A stretch of DNA of 64,000 bases, from assembly GCA_026390695.1 (NCBI GenBank), contig JAPLFL010000104.1:1-64000 (forward strand). The letters run 5' to 3'. Source of the stretch: Candidatus Kapaibacterium sp. (lineage in GTDB: Bacteria > Bacteroidota > Ignavibacteria > Kapaibacteriales > UBA2268). A model generated the notes under the pieces. It was not told where the DNA came from, ran no database searches, and saw only the letters and a program-made list of their open reading frames with translations. Made by a program: the position numbers and the translations under genes. Positions 9,008 through 18,220 of the stretch are shown here, one piece after another (the first letter of the stretch is position 1; each line of letters starts with the position of its first letter).

Positions 9008-9373
9008 CTATTTATCTTCAAATTTCTTCCATGCAATCTCCCCTATTTTATTAATCATCTCATCTTTGTGACGACCAAATTCATAAGGATAGCCCCAATA
9101 AACAAGTTTATCATCGACATAAGCAATAAAATAAAACGAAGTGTGTGCTCCATTGGACATTGGATAAACATCAACAACAACTTTTTTGTTTGGGATTTCA
9201 CTGATTTCGATAGTTTCCTTTGGATCCATTCTATCACCTAAGGTTTGACGACTTTCTGTGAGTGGCATGTGTTTCTTCAGCGGAGTCAGATCTGTTAATA
9301 AAAGTGCTGACTTGCAGCTTGGGAGTAAAAGAACCAAGCAAAGAGAAAATAATACAAGAGTTAATTTTTTCAT
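9008..9373 (-). CDS. Small putative lipoprotein, paralogue of the upstream gene
   Basis: A 121-residue protein with a lipoprotein signal peptide: a hydrophobic N-terminus ending in LLPSC, with the lipidated Cys at about residue 20. The mature part opens with DLTPLKKHMPLTESRQTLG, a pattern reminiscent of SmpA/OmlA (BamE)-like domains in which an early segment sets up a helix and a following strand. The next gene upstream has the same DL-x-PLKK-x-M start, so the two are paralogues. The gap between them is 8 bp and they are surely co-transcribed. TAGGT precedes the ATG. Function unknown. Confidence 0.72.
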   Translation of the reverse strand: MKKLTLVLFSLCLVLLLPSCKSALLLTDLTPLKKHMPLTESRQTLGDRMDPKETIEISEIPNKKVVVDVYPMSNGAHTSFYFIAYVDDKLVYWGYPYEFGRHKDEMINKIGEIAWKKFEDK

Positions 9374-9381
9374 AAAAATAC

Positions 9382-9807
9382 CTAATCTTTATTGTTTGTA
9401 AAATCTTTAATTTCTTGAGCAAGATCAACAATGAAGTCGTCCTCATTTTTTGAAATATCGTATAGAAAATCTGAAGTATAATATGATCCATCAACAAAAA
9501 TCATATAAAATAGATTTTTACTGAAAGTTGTAGTTGTGGTAGTTCTAGCGACTCCACCAAACCGTGAAGTTGAAGAAGATTTTTTTGATGCAGTAGTTAA
9601 CAGATAAGCATAAACGTCAATTTTTTTTGAGTTACGTTTAAGTTCAAAGTCATATAACGCCTTTTGCGGAAGTATTTCCTCAACTTCGGAATATTTCATT
9701 CCTTTCTTGAGTGGCGCCAAATCATTAAACCTCATTTGTGCTGGCCCGCAAGACATCATCAAAGCAGCTAAAGCAGTGATAATCGAGTAGAGCAGTGATC
9801 GTTTCAT
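9382..9807 (-). CDS. Small putative lipoprotein with DLxPLKKxM motif
   Basis: A 141-residue lipoprotein candidate: the signal segment ends in LMMSC (Cys about residue 20), followed by FNDLAPLKKGMKYSEVEEILP, which resembles the SmpA/OmlA-type motif in which G-M-x-x-x-x-V is followed by a short helix. A serine/threonine-rich low-complexity stretch (SSSTSR, then six consecutive T) lies near residues 76-93 and probably forms a loop between strands. A strong AAGGAG sits 7 bases before the ATG. First gene of a two-gene operon with its shorter paralogue downstream. Likely periplasmic-facing and outer-membrane anchored; specific role unknown. Confidence 0.72.
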   Translation of the reverse strand: MKRSLLYSIITALAALMMSCGPAQMRFNDLAPLKKGMKYSEVEEILPQKALYDFELKRNSKKIDVYAYLLTTASKKSSSTSRFGGVARTTTTTTFSKNLFYMIFVDGSYYTSDFLYDISKNEDDFIVDLAQEIKDFTNNKD

Positions 9808-10090
9808 AAAGTCTCCTTATATATGTAAAACAAATAATTGGCTAAACAAAGATCAGAAATTAAAATTAATAAAAATTTCGTTAAATACCAAATTAATTTA
9901 ATAATTCTCAATAAATTTGTGGATAATTCAATAAAAAATATTTGAAATCTGTGCTTATAACGAATTAGAGTATGTGAAACCCTCAAATCCGCCCCGCTGA
10001 GGCTTAGATTAACTCTTCGCTTTTTCAGAAGACTCAGCATGGACCTAATTAAAACCTAAAAATATCAACTAAAGTTGCACTAAATGCTAC

Positions 10091-10729
10091 TTAGGGCGCT
10101 TTCACGGCATTTTTTTTTAATGCTTTCAGCTCTTGTTTAATATCTTCTAATTCTTTGGTTTTGGCTGCACAAAGTTCTTTTAAGAGATTAAGCTCCTGCA
10201 CTGCATTTCGGCGTTCTTCAATTTCTTTCTGCAATTTCTTATTGATCTCTGCCAATACAATTTTATCCTCAAGATTGCTTGCCAGGGCTTCGCTATAAGA
10301 TTTGTAAAACTCTAATTCATCTTTTTCACGATATTCTGATTTCTGTAATTTCCCAGATTTAAAATCTTCTAAAACTTCGGCAATGATGCCGATGAATTCA
10401 TCAGGATCGGTCGATTTGGAAATGAATTGATCCACACCGAGACTATGAGCAAGTTCACGGGATTTTATTTCAGAAAATATTGCAGAATAGAAAACAAAAG
10501 GAATAAGCCTTAGCAATGGGTCTTTTTGGCATTCACGGCAAAGAGTGAATCCATCCATTTTCGGCATTTGAATGTCAGAAATAATAAGAATAGGACGGTT
10601 TAAACGTGCAAGAACCATTGCATCGAATCCATTACTTGCATAGAGAGTTTCAAAGCCGTGGGCCCTGAATATAATCTCAAAACTTGAAACTAATGTATCG
10701 TTATCATCAACGATTAATATTTTTTCCAT
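10091..10729 (-). CDS. Response regulator: receiver domain plus coiled-coil tail
   Basis: A 212-residue protein. Residues 1-125 form a CheY-like receiver: acidic pair D8/D9 (LIVDDND), phospho-acceptor D52 (ISDIQMP), S82 in the switch position and conserved K105 (FISKST). No DNA-binding or enzymatic output domain follows. Instead residues about 140-205 are a charged heptad-like coiled coil (EINKKLQKEIEERRNAVQEL). It may act by dimerisation or by contacting a partner kinase. AGAGG precedes the ATG. No histidine kinase is adjacent; the only other signalling protein nearby in the window is the PAS protein at 59.3 kb, and no link is shown. Confidence 0.85.
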   Translation of the reverse strand: MEKILIVDDNDTLVSSFEIIFRAHGFETLYASNGFDAMVLARLNRPILIISDIQMPKMDGFTLCRECQKDPLLRLIPFVFYSAIFSEIKSRELAHSLGVDQFISKSTDPDEFIGIIAEVLEDFKSGKLQKSEYREKDELEFYKSYSEALASNLEDKIVLAEINKKLQKEIEERRNAVQELNLLKELCAAKTKELEDIKQELKALKKNAVKAP

Positions 10730-11093
10730 AATAGCCTCTACTGTATGTTATCTTCAAACTAATTATCATTCATTTGGTTGATTCCTTATAGCGTATTATA
10801 TAATTTCTTTCCAAAATCAGCTCTGATTCACTAATTGAGGGAAAATTGAAAAATTATACTTGTAATCCAAAAATCCTAAATCTATTCATTATAGTAAAAT
10901 TCAAAATTAATACATCTTTTTATAAAAGTCAAGTTTTTTTTTAATATTAAACATATTTTATTGATAATTGAAGTTAAATCACTTTTTTCTTTTGACAGCA
11001 CATTGATAATTCATATATTTGTCGGACTGTCGTGAAATTAGAGCATGAGACATTTTTGACATAAATTTTGAATAAAATATATTGAGATTAATT
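10730..11093. other. 364-bp AT-rich divergent intergenic region
   Basis: It separates the response-regulator gene (minus) from the beta-helix gene (plus). No open frame with coding character is seen. It holds the promoter for the plus-strand gene (10991-11021). No comparable promoter could be assigned to the minus-strand gene. Confidence 0.5.
10991..11021 (+). promoter_or_regulatory. Bacteroidota-type promoter for the beta-helix protein gene
   Basis: TTTG at 10991-10994 and TATATTTG at 11014-11021 are separated by exactly 19 nt, the consensus spacing. The predicted start near 11028 gives a leader of about 65 nt to the ATG at 11094. Confidence 0.75.
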
Positions 11094-13349
11094 ATGAAAC
11101 TTTTAATAGTCATCATTATTGTACTGATAAATGCTTTTTTAACATCAATCAAGATTTTCTCGGTTGACAAACCCAATTTACCCAATACATCAGATGTTAT
11201 TTCTTGCTTCCCCGATACGAGCAATTATAAAAAAATTAGTGTTGGGCCTGTTGGCAGAGATTTTACAGATCTTCAGGCAGCAATTAATTCTGCAAGCCAT
11301 GGAACTATCATCCGTATTGATGCAGGTATTACTTTATCAGGAGGATTTATTCTTCCCAGAAAAGCATCTTCAACTGAATGGATTATTCTAACTTCATCCA
11401 GAATGGATCTTTTGCCTAAAGATGAAGAAAGAATAAACCCAAGTGCAGCCACAGGAGATATTGATTTCCCAACTCAAGCATCAGCTATGCCAAAAATAAT
11501 AACAACAAATTTATCAGGCATTCCTTGCTTTGTTACACAGGCTAATTCTCATCATTACAGACTTGTGGGACTTGAAATAACCGCAGCATCAAATGTTGTC
11601 AATAGTTACGGACTGGTTAATCTTGGAGATGGATCTTCAGCACAAAGTTCACTGAGTCAGGTTCCGGATCATTTTGTAATTGACCGATGCTTTATTCATG
11701 GCCACACAAATGCAACAATTATGAAATACGGTATAGCGCTTAATTGTGCAAATGCAGCAATTATCGATTCTTATATTTCAGATTTTCATAGTGTTGGTTA
11801 CGATGCACAGGCAATTTCGGGAATAAACGGGCCAGGCCCATTCAAAATAATAAATAATTACTTAGAAGCATCAGGTGAGAATATTATGTTTGGAGGTGCT
11901 GCAGCATCAATTCAGGGACTTGTACCTTCAGATATAGAAGTCAGAAATAATTATTTATATAAACCTTATTCATGGCGATTAGGTCATCCGCTTTACGCTG
12001 GAAAACATTGGACAATTAAAAATTTATTTGAATTAAAAACCGGCATGAGAGTACTGCTTGATGGAAATATTTTAGAAAATTCCTGGGCTGATTTACCAAT
12101 AGGTCAGAGCGGGTATGCTATTCTTTTAACAATCAGAACCGAAGCCGGAGGATCACCACAGGCAGAGGTTAGTGACATTACTATAAGCAATAATGTAATA
12201 AGACATGCTGGAGCTGGAATAACCTTATCCGGCAGAGATGATGGCAGTACAGGCCAAAGATCAAAAAGAATCAGTATTTATAATAATCTTTTCGAAGACA
12301 TTAACGGCCCTTTGCATGGTGATATGAATATCAATGGACCTAATGATGGTACTTTTATTAAAATCGGAGAGCCTGAAGATGTTGTTATTGATCATAATAC
12401 AATTTTTCAGACTGGTTCAATTACCTGGGCTATTTATCCAATGAATGGCTTTGTGTTTACAAATAATATTTGCAATAGTTTCATATCGGCTGCTGGCTAT
12501 CAGGGAATTTATGGACCGGGTTATCAACAAGGTAATAGCACAATTTCGCACTTTTTCCCTGATGTGACTGACGCAAATCAACATATTCACAAAAATGTTC
12601 TTATTTCGGGTGATGTTGTAAAATACACTAATTTCAATACTATTAGTAAAGATTATTTCCCAAAAACCGTTACTGATGTTGGTTTTGTAAATTATTCAAG
12701 TGGAACATTTGACTATCATAATTATACATTATTAAGTTCAAGTCAATTTTATAAAAATTCAATTGATTCTAAAAGTATTGGTATAGACATTATTCTTTTG
12801 GACTCTGCAATGAAAACTGATCGTGGTTGCCCCAAAAATTCAGAAATTAAAGTTACTTCTGTTAGTTTAGTTAATAAAAGCATTAAATTAATAATTCAGG
12901 ATAACTGGCAATTAGTAGCTATTATTTCACCTGGCAATGCAAAGAATAAAAATCTAACATGGAGCTCTTCAGATGATAAAATTGCAATTGTTTCATCAAA
13001 TGGTTTTGTGTTGGCAAAATCAAAAGGTAGTGCATTAATATTTGTTAAAACCGAAGATGGTGGCTTCACAGATACATGTACGGTTTTAGTCGAAAATCAA
13101 TCAGGAGTTATTGAACCTTCAAAATCAGAGTTGTTCAATCTTTCGCCAAATCCTGCGAATGATGAAATTTTTATCAGATTATCGAATAATGATCCTTTTC
13201 ACATTGAGGTATCAAATTTATTAGGAATTGTAGTTGTTAAAGCAGATAATAAAACTTTAATAAATATTTCACATTTACAAAGCGGAATTTATTTTATAAA
13301 ATTATATCAAGGGATTGAAACATCTATAAAAGTATTTACAAAGTTATGA
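11094..13349 (+). CDS. Secreted right-handed beta-helix protein with Big_2-like and T9SS domains
   Basis: About 751 residues from the ATG at 11094; an in-frame TTG at 11082 lies four codons upstream. A signal peptide covers residues 1-22. Residues about 45-560 resemble a pectate-lyase-like parallel beta-helix: FTDLQAAINSA-type start, then many N-N-x-I/L-Y and I-x-N-N ladder motifs. Proteins of this fold often bind or cleave polysaccharide, but no catalytic set is recognisable, so enzymatic activity is uncertain. Residues about 590-665 look like a bacterial Ig-like (Big_2) domain (LTWSSSDDKIAIVSSNGFV). The last about 75 residues (LSPNPANDEIFIRL ... GIYFIKLYQG) are a T9SS sorting domain. Confidence 0.85.
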   Translation: MKLLIVIIIVLINAFLTSIKIFSVDKPNLPNTSDVISCFPDTSNYKKISVGPVGRDFTDLQAAINSASHGTIIRIDAGITLSGGFILPRKASSTEWIILTSSRMDLLPKDEERINPSAATGDIDFPTQASAMPKIITTNLSGIPCFVTQANSHHYRLVGLEITAASNVVNSYGLVNLGDGSSAQSSLSQVPDHFVIDRCFIHGHTNATIMKYGIALNCANAAIIDSYISDFHSVGYDAQAISGINGPGPFKIINNYLEASGENIMFGGAAASIQGLVPSDIEVRNNYLYKPYSWRLGHPLYAGKHWTIKNLFELKTGMRVLLDGNILENSWADLPIGQSGYAILLTIRTEAGGSPQAEVSDITISNNVIRHAGAGITLSGRDDGSTGQRSKRISIYNNLFEDINGPLHGDMNINGPNDGTFIKIGEPEDVVIDHNTIFQTGSITWAIYPMNGFVFTNNICNSFISAAGYQGIYGPGYQQGNSTISHFFPDVTDANQHIHKNVLISGDVVKYTNFNTISKDYFPKTVTDVGFVNYSSGTFDYHNYTLLSSSQFYKNSIDSKSIGIDIILLDSAMKTDRGCPKNSEIKVTSVSLVNKSIKLIIQDNWQLVAIISPGNAKNKNLTWSSSDDKIAIVSSNGFVLAKSKGSALIFVKTEDGGFTDTCTVLVENQSGVIEPSKSELFNLSPNPANDEIFIRLSNNDPFHIEVSNLLGIVVVKADNKTLINISHLQSGIYFIKLYQGIETSIKVFTKL

Positions 13350-13430
13350 TAAATCCATATTAATATTATGAATAGGGTCTATTTAAAAGTAGAGCTTTTT
13401 CAATAATGTCATTCTTCCGATAATACTTTA

Positions 13431-13451
13431 GGCTGTCTCAGAAGTCACTTT
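13431..13451. repeat. Isolated end of a miniature element (GGCTGTCTCA terminus)
   Basis: The sequence begins GGCTGTCTCAGAAGT and matches the ends of the outer elements at 42896-43156 and 57350-57610. A GTCATTCTTCC just upstream may be a relic of the internal palindrome. It lies between the convergent genes ending at 13349 and 13496. Confidence 0.45.
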
Positions 13452-13495
13452 ATATTAAATTCTATTTTCTTCCATTATTCATTAACCATTTACCA

Positions 13496-14398
13496 TTATT
13501 TAATATTCTTTAATATAAAGAAGTCACCATATACTTCCGAAGATGAACAGAAAGTTCCTATACCATTTTTTATATTTGAATAGTGGGAATCATAATCTCC
13601 GTTTCTTTGGAATTGGAGATACCATTTTAAAAGGTTCTCATCAGGAGCTATGATGGTAACTCTATGTTTCCCATACCATTTAAGGCTCATCCAAACTAAG
13701 GGAGCATTTGGATTTGGAATAGGTCCACCCCATCTTGTTAGATCATGATAAGTCGAAGCATCTACCGGCTCAAAATTTTGATTATTCCGACGGTTTTTTT
13801 CTTGTGTTACAGGTTCTAAATATTTGCCATATTCAATTGTGTCAAGACAGGTAACTTTAAGCAAATAGTAATTCACATTTGGTATATTGGTCCAAGATAT
13901 TGAATATGATGGATCAGTCGGTAAATTCAAAGAATCTTTCGGATAGTAGATCCATTTTTTGGGACCATTTACCCACGAAACTTGTTCAGGACTTGTTGTT
14001 TCTGCACTGATGCTTGTTCCATCTTTAAGAATTATACTTAATTTATAATTTGTATTAGGCTTTACCTTATAATTTGTGTCTGGATAAAAATAGCCCATCG
14101 GTTTATCCTGATAGATGAGTTTATATTCTTTATTTTCAGAAATAATTCTGACATCTGCATCCTTTATCTGACCTTTTGAATTATCTAATGAGTCATTCAT
14201 GGCTATTGAGTGCATTAATACAACTTTTTGAACCGGCATACCTACAATCAGATTGGCTTCGACATAATTTCTCGGTATATAACCCGTTGTTGGAGCATCA
14301 CCGCAAGAAGTTAATAAAGTTAAAATCATGACAAATGGAACAACAAAAATGGATAATGTCCGGAAATTTTGAGTAATGTAATTTTTGATATTTTTCAT
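13496..14398 (-). CDS. DUF4249-type outer-membrane lipoprotein
   Basis: About 300 residues from the ATG at 14398, which gives a compact lipoprotein signal ending in LLTSC (Cys about 31). An in-frame ATG at 14527, with AAGG upstream and only 13 bp from the preceding stop, would add 43 hydrophilic residues before the signal and is the alternative start. The mature region has the DUF4249 pattern: an early VEANLIVGMPVQKVVLMHS strand pair, DADVRIISENKEYKLIYQ, then Y-x-x-x-x-N-Y-K-V-K-P-N-T-x-Y-x-L. DUF4249 proteins are usually encoded next to TonB-dependent receptors, as here, and are thought to be surface-exposed partners. Cargo unknown. Confidence 0.78.
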   Translation of the reverse strand: MKNIKNYITQNFRTLSIFVVPFVMILTLLTSCGDAPTTGYIPRNYVEANLIVGMPVQKVVLMHSIAMNDSLDNSKGQIKDADVRIISENKEYKLIYQDKPMGYFYPDTNYKVKPNTNYKLSIILKDGTSISAETTSPEQVSWVNGPKKWIYYPKDSLNLPTDPSYSISWTNIPNVNYYLLKVTCLDTIEYGKYLEPVTQEKNRRNNQNFEPVDASTYHDLTRWGGPIPNPNAPLVWMSLKWYGKHRVTIIAPDENLLKWYLQFQRNGDYDSHYSNIKNGIGTFCSSSEVYGDFFILKNIK

Positions 14399-14540
14399 AA
14401 CTAATATTTTATTGTTTAGAATTTGATGAGGTTTATTTTGAATTGATTCAGTATTGATTAATTGGTATCTACGACCGCTATTAATCTCCAAAATCAGACG
14501 ATTGTTGTTATTTGAATTTGTTTTCATCGTTTTACCTTAA

Positions 14541-16847
14541 TTATAATTTGACTTCAAATGAAATTGTTGGGATTATAGGAAGAAGTTTAACATCCTGCAT
14601 TGTAGTTTTCCCATTTTTAGTATCCGCATACCTGAACCAAATATCCCGACGATTATAAACATTATAAATATCCAATATTATTTTCCCTTGTAAACCCCAA
14701 ACTAATCCAAAAGTATAACTTGCGTTTAAATTTAACTGATGCGATGGAGGAAGCCGTAAGCCATTATATTTGGAAGCAACTGTAATAGTTTTCCTTGAAC
14801 CGTCACTATCAAAGATTCCTTGCTCGAATCTGGATGAAAAAGCAGTATAAGATTGTCCTGTCTGAAATGTAAACTGTCCCCCGATTTCCCAGCTATCATT
14901 TATTTTATATTGAGCAACAATTTTCAGGTCATGTCGTCTGTCATATTTTGGATAAAATTCTTCGCCATTATCAATATCAGGAAATTTCGCTTTGACCCAA
15001 CCAATCGAATAGCCCACCCATCCATAGAAATTACCGTATTTCTTTTGAAGGAACATTTCAGCACCATAAGCATGCCCGGAACCGGTATAAAATATTCCTT
15101 TAACATTATCAGCGGATAGAATCGTCTGATTCATTTCAGTAATATTCATTAAATCTTTATAATAAACATCAACATTAAAGTTCAACCCTTCGGCTGGTTT
15201 TGTCTCTAAACTCAAAATATAATGATTAGCTTGTGCTGGAGCTATTGTATTATCAGTCGGCAACCAAGTATCAAAAAATGAAAAATCCGGTTGAGCTGAC
15301 AAATGTAAATACTGATGATAGATTCCCCATGCTGCTTTGAGTGTATAATTATCATTAATTTTGAAGTTCAAAGCAATTCTGGGATCGTAGGAAAAAATAT
15401 TTGAAAATTTCCAATAATTAACTCTTAATCCTGTTTGAGTTGATAACTGATCTGTAATATGGTAATTGGCTTGAGCAAAAAGTGCATGAGTCCAGTCCGG
15501 TGCTTTAATATCAATATTTGACGGATTAGTTGCGGGAGATCCTGAATCACTTTTAAAAGTCTGCAAATATTCAAAATTATATTTAATTAATTCATATCCG
15601 AATTTAAAATTCACATTTTCATTGGCATACCACTCTGTGCTTGCTTTTAAAGTATAATCATTAATTGAATTATCTACTTTCATTAAAAATCCGTTTTGAT
15701 CTAAAGAGAACTGATTGGTGTAATTACTGGCAGATAAATTAACAATAGTAAATAACCCATCGGAGAAAACATGATTCCAGCGTAATGCGCCAGTTTTATT
15801 TTTGATACCTAAACCAAGATTTAATCCTAAATTTGAGTAATTTAAATTATCGGAACTCATAAATCCACTGGCAGATAATTTATCATTCTGACCAATTTTC
15901 TGAGTGATTTTAGCGTTAAAATCATAGAAATTGAAATCCGGTAAGGGATTAGCCGGATCGTTTGATAATAATGATTTAATTAGTTCAAAATATGTCCTGC
16001 GTCCACCTATAAACCATGTTCCACCTTCATCGAACGGTATTGGCCCCTCAAGGGATAAACGAGAAGAAATAGCGCCTAAAGAGCCTGTTCCTTCAATTTT
16101 ATTATTGTTCCCATCTTTTTGAGTAAGATTTAAAACAGCAGACAATCTTCCACCATATTCTGCAGGAAATCCTCCTTTTATAATCTCAACATCCTTTACG
16201 GCATCAGGATTAAAAGTTGATATAAATCCAAACAAATGGGAAGGATTATAGACTGTTGATCCGTCTATTTGAACTAAGTTCTGATCGGGTGAACCACCTC
16301 GAACATATAGTCCACTTGAAATCTGAGAAGATGTCAATATTCCCGGCATATACTGCAAAGCTCTGAATATATCGGATTCGCCACCAATTCTTATTTGTTT
16401 AAGTGTCTTAACCGGAACATCGATTCTGCTCAATGTGATCTCATGTTTATCCGATTCTCTGTCCACCTCTACAAGCAGTTCTTTACCGGTTACGGACGCC
16501 ATAGACAATTTAAATGAAACTTGTTTATTTTCAGATTTTTCAAAACTTATGGGTTGTTCAATTTTTTTATAACCTAAAATATTTACAATCAAAGTATATG
16601 TCCCTGCAGGAATACCTGCGATTGTATAAAACCCTTCTTTATTAGTATGGGCGCCATATTTAGTATTTTTTAATGCGACGGTTGCGCCGATAACCGTTTC
16701 TCCGTTTAATGAATCACTTACAAAACCTGTTAAAGTTGCATTTTCCGACATAAGTGGAGCCGGTGCAGCCTCAAGAATTTTATATCCCAGAATCAATACA
16801 AAAAGTGCTAAATAACAAAGCACTGAAAACCTTTTTAATAATTTCAT
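14541..16847 (-). CDS. TonB-dependent outer-membrane receptor with carboxypeptidase-D-like N-terminus
   Basis: A 768-residue receptor. Signal peptide 1-27; a CarboxypepD_reg-like beta-sandwich at about 36-115 (LTGFVSDSLNGETVIGATV ... YTIAGIPAGTYTLIV); plug domain at about 140-250 (IGGESDIFRALQYMPGI, YVRGGSPDQNLVQIDG, VEIIKGGFPAEYGGRLSAV); then a 22-strand-type barrel ending in a hydrophobic C-terminal strand. No N-terminal STN signalling domain is seen, so it is unlikely to signal to a sigma factor by the FecA route. It is followed 13-142 bp downstream by the DUF4249 lipoprotein gene, a common receptor/lipoprotein pair. Substrate cannot be read from sequence. Confidence 0.9.
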   Translation of the reverse strand: MKLLKRFSVLCYLALFVLILGYKILEAAPAPLMSENATLTGFVSDSLNGETVIGATVALKNTKYGAHTNKEGFYTIAGIPAGTYTLIVNILGYKKIEQPISFEKSENKQVSFKLSMASVTGKELLVEVDRESDKHEITLSRIDVPVKTLKQIRIGGESDIFRALQYMPGILTSSQISSGLYVRGGSPDQNLVQIDGSTVYNPSHLFGFISTFNPDAVKDVEIIKGGFPAEYGGRLSAVLNLTQKDGNNNKIEGTGSLGAISSRLSLEGPIPFDEGGTWFIGGRRTYFELIKSLLSNDPANPLPDFNFYDFNAKITQKIGQNDKLSASGFMSSDNLNYSNLGLNLGLGIKNKTGALRWNHVFSDGLFTIVNLSASNYTNQFSLDQNGFLMKVDNSINDYTLKASTEWYANENVNFKFGYELIKYNFEYLQTFKSDSGSPATNPSNIDIKAPDWTHALFAQANYHITDQLSTQTGLRVNYWKFSNIFSYDPRIALNFKINDNYTLKAAWGIYHQYLHLSAQPDFSFFDTWLPTDNTIAPAQANHYILSLETKPAEGLNFNVDVYYKDLMNITEMNQTILSADNVKGIFYTGSGHAYGAEMFLQKKYGNFYGWVGYSIGWVKAKFPDIDNGEEFYPKYDRRHDLKIVAQYKINDSWEIGGQFTFQTGQSYTAFSSRFEQGIFDSDGSRKTITVASKYNGLRLPPSHQLNLNASYTFGLVWGLQGKIILDIYNVYNRRDIWFRYADTKNGKTTMQDVKLLPIIPTISFEVKL

Positions 16848-17031
16848 AATTACACAATAATGAATTCAACATCAATTTTTTTTCATTTGCACTTAAATAA
16901 AATTCAGTACATGTTCATATACGATAACTAATCGAAAAGGTTTCAACCAAATAAAAAAATATTTCAGAATCGGATTCAATTAATGAACGATGATTAGTTT
17001 CTGAATTGCTGTTTATGCTTAAAAATTATTC

Positions 17032-17065
17032 AAAAAAAAGGGCTTAGAAATCTAAACCCTTTTTA
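17032..17065 (-). terminator. Rho-independent terminator after the PorV-like gene
   Basis: On the minus strand a stem AGGGTTTAGA / TCTAAGCCCT (one mismatch) is followed by a long T-run. It lies about 20 bp beyond the stop codon at 17084. Confidence 0.8.
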
Positions 17066-17083
17066 TAAAGAAAATCAACAAAT

Positions 17084-18145
17084 TTATTTGAATTGCATTT
17101 GCAGACTCAGTCTGTTTATATAGCCCATTGTTGATGATGGTGAAAATGAATAATCAAGAATTCCACCAAAACCACTTGTAAAGTATCTGAAACCAATACC
17201 ACAAGAAGCATTAAACTGATCGTGACCTATAATATAACCTCCACGTAATGAGATAAGTTCATTCCATGTATATTCTGCACCGAAACAATAATTCTCAGGA
17301 ACATCAGAGTGAGTTACAAAGTCAATTGCGGCAAGAACAACATGTTCACCTGATTTATAAACTTCGGACGACGCTCCGATAGTGAAAATCAATGGTATTG
17401 AAAATGGATTTGCAAGGTACTCCACATCAATAGGAGCTGCATCCATTGCATCATTATATTTTTTTAAACTTCTAAGATCGACACCAGAATACGTTTCTTG
17501 TGTACCAAGATTTTTTAAGGTAAATCCTAATTTAATCCCTTGAAGTCCGGTATCATAAATAGTTCCAATATCGAATGCAATACCAGAAGCATTAACTGAC
17601 GAAAAAGTATTTACAATATATTTTGCAGTTATTCCGAAAGCAAATTGATCAGTTAGATTACCTGCGAAAGAAAGTCCGACACAATAATCGCTCACTTTAT
17701 AATGAGATCCGGTACCATTTGAATTTTCCAATGTAGTGAGCTCAATATCACCACTATTAAAAGAGGTTAGCTGGACAGCTCCCATAAATCTTTCACCAAC
17801 CGGAAGGCAAGCTGCAGCATAATTATGCGAAAAACTTGCGAACCAATTTGTATAAGAAAAGAAGGCTCCATAAGCATGAATATCAGCTATGGAAGCAGGA
17901 TTCCAGTAAACAGCACTTAAATCATTTGAAATTGCCGAATAAGCACCTGCCAAAGCATTTGCCCTGCCACCAACTCCAATTTTAAGAAACTGAGCACCAG
18001 CACCTCCGACTTTAGTAAACTCACCGGAGGAAGCACCACTAATATTGTTTGCATCTGCAAAAACAGAAGTAGTGGAAAATAGCAACAGTAACGAAACTGA
18101 GTATAAAGTTACTAACATTTTTATCTTTAAACATTGTTTTTTCAT
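17084..18145 (-). CDS. PorV/PorQ-family outer-membrane barrel protein
   Basis: About 353 residues from the ATG at 18145; the upstream ATG at 18157 overlaps the GGAG that serves as ribosome-binding site. Signal peptide to about residue 31. The signature G-x-G-x-R-x-x-A-L-A-G-A-Y-S-A-I-S-N-D-x-S-A-x-Y-W-N-P-A (about residues 57-85) is that of PorV/PorQ-like and UPF0164 proteins, FadL-type barrels. PorV is the outer-membrane shuttle protein of T9SS, and paralogues are common next to secreted cargo in Ignavibacteria-like genomes. It sits between a giant secreted protein and a TonB receptor. Own transcription unit is suggested by terminators on both sides. Confidence 0.83.
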   Translation of the reverse strand: MKKQCLKIKMLVTLYSVSLLLLFSTTSVFADANNISGASSGEFTKVGGAGAQFLKIGVGGRANALAGAYSAISNDLSAVYWNPASIADIHAYGAFFSYTNWFASFSHNYAAACLPVGERFMGAVQLTSFNSGDIELTTLENSNGTGSHYKVSDYCVGLSFAGNLTDQFAFGITAKYIVNTFSSVNASGIAFDIGTIYDTGLQGIKLGFTLKNLGTQETYSGVDLRSLKKYNDAMDAAPIDVEYLANPFSIPLIFTIGASSEVYKSGEHVVLAAIDFVTHSDVPENYCFGAEYTWNELISLRGGYIIGHDQFNASCGIGFRYFTSGFGGILDYSFSPSSTMGYINRLSLQMQFK

Positions 18146-18178
18146 TTTTTTCTCCATTATTAATTAAGTTTCAAAAAT

Positions 18179-18212
18179 TGTCCCTTTTATTATTTTATTA
18201 ATAAAAGGGACA
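18179..18212 (-). terminator. Strong intergenic hairpin, probable terminator
   Basis: A perfect 14-bp inverted repeat (TGTCCCTTTTATTA at 18179-18192 with its complement at 18199-18212) encloses a 6-nt loop. On the minus strand it is followed by a short T-run. It lies just after the giant gene ending at 18221 and before the PorV-like gene. Confidence 0.8.
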
Positions 18213-18220
18213 AAATCAAA

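Noticed and set aside
9804-10040. Minus-strand frame upstream of the lipoprotein operon
   Set aside because: Low-complexity, overlaps the lipoprotein start, lacks a ribosome-binding site and carries promoter-region sequence.
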